Assembly: GCF_019279795.1 (NCBI RefSeq)
Contig: NC_056738.1
Location: 474,231,052-474,295,051, forward strand
Length of the DNA stretch: 64,000 nucleotides
Reading direction: 5' to 3'
Origin: Protopterus annectens
Taxonomy: Eukaryota > Chordata > Ceratodontiformes > Protopteridae
A model generated the notes under the pieces. The model searched no databases. It had not been told where the DNA came from and was given only the letters and a program-made list of their open reading frames with translations. Position 1 is the first letter of the stretch; each line of letters opens with the position of its first letter. Of this stretch, positions 60,445-64,000 are shown one piece after another. Position numbers and translations under genes: made by a program.

Positions 60445-61236
60445 CTGATGACTGCCTTAGGATGTGTAATCTCTGTGGCGCAACTCGTAACTGCGTTGGT
60501 CTGTAATAGTGATCTGTAGATAGGCAGGTGTTCTGATCCCATCACTGGCGTGTGTGTCCATCTGCCAGTGGACACAACAATGTTTTTTAGAGTACTCACA
60601 TTCCATATATTTCCTATACTCAGCTTTGGCAAGACTGATGATGTCACCCACCTAGGAATACACCTTTGGGATTGCTCTGACCCAGTAATCTTGATAGCAT
60701 GTTCTGTAACTGCGTAATGCTATAGTGTGATAAAGTAGTTAGGTCGGTGTTCTAATCCCAGACATGCCAAGTGTGAGGGCGTGTGTGTGTGTCCATCTGC
60801 TGGTGGACAGAACAATGCTTTTTAGAGTTCTCACTCTCCATACAATTCCTATACTCAACTTTGGCAAGGCTGATGATGTCACTCACCTAGGAATACACCT
60901 CTGGGATTGCTGTGACCCAGTAAACTCGATAGCACATTCTGTCACTGCGTAATGTTGTAGTGTGATAAAGTAGGTAGGTTGGTGTTCTAATCCCAGACAT
61001 GCCAAGTGTGAGTGTGTGTCCATCTGCTGGTGGACAGAACAATACTTTTCAGAGTACTCACATTCTGTACAATTCCTATACTCAACTTTGGCAAGGCTGA
61101 TGATGTCACCCACTTAGGAATACACCTCTGGGATTGCTGTGACCCAGTAATCTCGGTAGCATGCTCTGTAACTGCGTAATGCTTTAGTGTGTTAAAATAA
61201 TCAGGTAGGTGTTCTATTCCAAGGCATAGCAGGGGT
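60445..61236 (+). repeat. tRNA-like SINE-derived satellite array, opposite strand to 8-12 kb array
   Basis: Four tandem heads start near 60470, 60690, 60915 and 61140. The word TGATGATGTC starts at 60636, 60871 and 61098, so the period is 227-235 bp. The first head is the best kept: TGGCGCAACTCG (60476-60487) fits a polymerase III A box and TGTTCTGATCC (60529-60539) a B box. Shared stretches (TGGCAAGGCTGATGATGTCA, GTTCTAATCCCAGACATG) are the reverse complement of those in the 7.9-12.26 kb units, so it is the same family inverted. The array ends where the Penelope element begins. Confidence 0.85.
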
Positions 61237-63195
61237 GTGTTTGTCAGTCATACCCTATGTGTTGGAGACTGTGAGTGTAAAGATACCTATCTCGCCACAG
61301 GGTACAACAATGAAATAGTAGTCACAAATGGAATTAAGAATACATACAATAATATTTTCATCTATAATTTTAGTAATATTGACATAAAGAAGGGACATTT
61401 TGAGCTACTTTCAAAAGGCTTGAAATTTATTCCCTATAAAAATGGAGACATTGCTAAAACTTTACTGGATATCAAAATGTTTTTAAGGAAAGTCAACCTT
61501 AATATCATGTTCCCTACATCAACAACTGGTAATAATAGGGAATTAAAACATAAAACCACCTATAATCCGCCACTACATCCTCAATTAAAAAATCTAGAGA
61601 AAATAATGGAGAAAGAGGTGAGGAAAGAACAAACTAGTACTAGATATAAGGCTAATTTAAGTAAAAATGAAAAAGAATGTTTGTATGAAATGAAGAAAAA
61701 TATTAACATCAGGGTGATGAAACCTGATAAACGTGGTGGGGTGGTAATAATGGGCAATATTCAATATGAAAGTAAGATGAACATGATACTATGGGATGAC
61801 AAAAGGTATTCCAGTGTTTCAAAAAATGAGGTGAACATGGCATATTACAAAATTGATGCGGGATTATGGGATATGGTGCAAGAGGAGCTCATAGACTACA
61901 ATACATACAGATTTTTAAAGGTGGATAAACCAAAAATTCCTTCTATATTTGGTATCCCAAAAATGTATAAAAGTGAAGCTGATCCACCCCTAAAACCCAT
62001 CGTATCTGCTGAAGGGTCCAAAACATATTCCCTTGCCAAGTACGTAGATATAAAACTAAAAAAGTTTATGGGTAGGAAGAGAGTTTATATTAAAGGACTC
62101 CTGGGATTTATTAAAAGAAATTTCCAATGACTTATATCATGATGATTTGTTATTTATAACTATAGACATAGTGGACTTACTTTCATCAATACCTTGGAAG
62201 GAAGGTATGGAAATGTTTGAGGAAATAGTCTTTGAAGACGGAGGTTTATCACAAAATGAAAAATGAGTCAACACTTGGTTAATGGACATGGTCTTAAAAA
62301 AAAAATAACTTCTTATATTTCAATGGGGAATTCTTTCAGCAGATTCAAGGGGTAGCCATGGGTGCGGCTTGCACCCCAACTTATGCCAACTTAGTTTTGG
62401 CTAAATGGGAAGAGAGATATATCGTTAACACAGAATTTAAAAACTGTTGGAAATTATACCGTAGGTTTTTGGACAATATAGTTATCTTTTGGATAGGAGG
62501 AAAGAAGAAATTTGAAGAGTTTATGATGTACCTGAACAAAACTACCAAGTTTCTGAAATTTACACACAAGATATCTGACAAAAACTTGCAATACTTAGAT
62601 GTAGAAATTTACAAAATGGATAAGAAATTTGAAACTAAGGTTTTTAGAAAAGGGACTTTTTGCAATTCTTTTCTGCACTATGATAGCGCACACCCTTTAC
62701 ATTGTAAGAAAAACATAGTGAAGGGTCAGTTTGTGAGGGGGTGCCATATGACTAGTGTAGATCAAGATTTTGCATTTGAATATGATCTACTGGAAAAGAT
62801 GTTTCTTGAAAGAGGATATCCTCTAAAATTTATTAAAAACATAAGAGAAGAAGTTGAGAAAGGTAGAATTAATAAGTTCAAACCAATTTTAAATAACGGT
62901 GAGCAGAACAAATTAAGACTGATTAATAATGAGAATAATGGATTTAATTATGAACAAATCTTGGTCCTAGAATATAACACAATTAACAATAATGTTGAAA
63001 AGATGTTTTTAAAAGAATGGGAGAGGTTTGCTTCCATTACAGATCTGGATAATATACCTAAAATTCCACATAAAGTGACATACAAAAACTCCCAAAACAT
63101 CAGGACTATTTTGGAGAATAAACACCAGATAAATAATAAAAGAAGGTGGGCACTGATAAATGTGGTCATTGCAATCAATGTAATTACATTATAAA
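61237..63195 (+). pseudogene. Penelope-like reverse transcriptase
   Basis: 61237-62130 holds the N-terminal region and first RT motifs: KGHFELLSKGLKFIP, KPDKRGGVVIM, IPSIFGIPKMYK and PPLKPIVSAEGSKTYSLAKY. A frameshift at about 62095-62110 moves to a frame reading ITIDIVDLLSSIP (the T-x-D motif with the first catalytic Asp). A stop (TGA, 62264-62266) and a frameshift in the A-run at 62296-62306 follow, then FNGEFFQQIQGVAMGAACTPTYANL. In 62358-63194 the catalytic box is YRRFLDNIVIFW: the second Asp of the DD pair (codon 62475-62477) is Asn. Length and motif order otherwise match the family. Confidence 0.85.
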
Positions 63196-63595
63196 CACTG
63201 ACAGATTTTATTTAGAAAGTAGAAAGAGATGGCTCACCAGTTATGACCATTATAATTGTGAATCTAAGGGCTTAGTTTATTTGGCTTCTTGTTCAGTTTG
63301 TAAATCCTTCTATGTAGGAAAGACTGAAAGAATGCTAAAAAGAAGGATTCATGAACATATGTATGAGATGACAGTAGGTAAAGACACTAATGCCTTATTT
63401 AAACATTCAAAAATATGCCTGGATTCTAAGTTTACTTTTTTGGTTTTGGAACAAGTTAAATTGTATATCAGGGGTGGACCTTGGGAAGAAAAAATAGAAT
63501 TCAGGGAATTATGGTGGCGATTGACCCTTGAGGCAGGGAACCCCCCTGGATTGAATGACTATGTTTCAATTCTACCTTTACTAAAGTTAAGATGA
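63140..63595 (+). pseudogene. Penelope-like GIY-YIG endonuclease
   Basis: The frame 63146-63595 (149 residues) is separated from the RT by a frameshift near 63143. It carries a Cys cluster (CGHCNQC, residues 6-12), GLVYLASC for the GIY motif (42-45), FYVGKT for YIG (55-60), the catalytic-type Arg and His in KRRIHEH (65-71), and the Glu of EFRELWWRL near residue 121 before PPGLND. All expected endonuclease motifs are present, so this domain looks intact, although it can no longer be made as part of the full protein. Confidence 0.85.
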
Positions 63596-64000
63596 GCTAA
63601 ACTTTGAATGTGTTTTAATGTAACAACCACAAGATGGCAATATACCCATTCATGTATTTGATTTGTTATGGTACTTTTCCCTATGGACTTTCACCACTTC
63701 AAAATTAGAGTAAATGACATTTTTATAAATATCTTCATAAAATGTTTACAAAATGTTTTTAACATGTTCAAATTATGTTGATGTAGAATTGTTTTTTAAT
63801 AAAAATTATTTTTAATAGTATTTTTTAAACAGGAAGAATTTTTAATTTGTGCCAAACATCTAGTTTGTATCTAAGAAAACATGGAAATGAATATTCGTGA
63901 AATGGAAAGGAGGTTTAATGAGAACAAGGTGGAGTGTATTTGAATGTTTGAATATTCAACTATTTAAATAGGATTTTAATACAATATAATTGGTCATTTT

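Larger units (their letters stand above)
61237..64000 (+). mobile_element. Penelope-like element, nearly complete, inactive
   Basis: The element covers the whole RT-linker-GIY-YIG order of Penelope-like elements. Coding sequence ends at 63595, followed by AT-rich DNA to the window edge that is probably its 3' region, so the 3' end is not seen. No upstream terminal repeat is visible, because the SINE-derived array directly precedes it. The CGHCNQC motif before the endonuclease favours the animal Neptune/Poseidon-type lineages, but I cannot place it with certainty. Confidence 0.8.

Overview
The window looks like intergenic or intronic DNA from a vertebrate, built almost entirely of transposable elements and simple repeats. 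I recognise no host protein-coding gene, rRNA or true tRNA gene. The mix of L2/CR1-type LINEs, Penelope-like retroelements with a GIY-YIG endonuclease, Harbinger and hAT DNA transposons, tRNA-derived SINE sequence and very long (CA)n, (TA)n and (CTCA)n tracts fits a non-mammalian vertebrate (fish, lobe-finned fish, amphibian or non-avian reptile). I cannot narrow it further from the sequence alone.

Layout. 1-1.4 kb is AT-rich with a hairpin resembling a Penelope terminal repeat. 1.4-7.9 kb is CA/TG-rich relic DNA holding a tRNA-derived SINE with a strong hairpin (3.3-3.65 kb) and a TA-rich microsatellite (3.9-4.5 kb). 7.9-12.26 kb is a near-perfect 2.18-kb tandem duplication; each half holds about eight 212-234-bp monomers of a tRNA-like repeat, and the same family reappears inverted at 60.45-61.23 kb. 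12.26-13.5 kb is CA/TG-rich with small tandem repeats. 13.5-16 kb is a decayed Harbinger element on the minus strand. 16-27 kb is mostly AT-rich DNA carrying a foldback element (17.6 kb), a complete non-autonomous hAT element with an exact 8-bp target duplication (18.4-19.0 kb), a LINE 3' end (20.2 kb), a 16-copy 46-47-bp minisatellite (20.6-21.35 kb) and a palindromic DNA-element relic (26.8-27.2 kb).

27.2-31.5 kb and 38.5-42.85 kb are two direct copies of a 4.3-kb segment containing the 3' part of one LINE (L2-like, here called LINE-2) next to a fragment of another (CR1-like, here called LINE-1). In the second copy LINE-2 continues upstream to about 45 kb. Between and beside them are another L2-like relic (31.7-32.6 kb), a 3' Penelope fragment (33.0-34.0 kb) and about 4.5 kb with nothing I recognise. 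45.6-50.4 kb holds a further LINE relic, (CTCA)n and (TA)n-(AG)n arrays and a second Penelope-terminus-like motif. 50.43-53.3 kb is a second Harbinger element on the plus strand. Its transposase keeps all three DDE residues but has a frameshift and a premature stop. 53.3-56.2 kb is a third LINE (CR1-like) with endonuclease and RT, and a 5' fragment of the same family lies at 59.35-59.75 kb. The window ends with a nearly complete but broken Penelope-like element at 61.2-63.6 kb.

No genes here work together as a pathway. The biology is that of element insertion, tandem amplification and decay. The points most worth a second look are the minisatellite whose units look like recursive-splice sites, the SINE-derived satellite at two inverted loci, the composite 4.3-kb duplication, and the hammerhead-ribozyme-like motifs near Penelope sequence.
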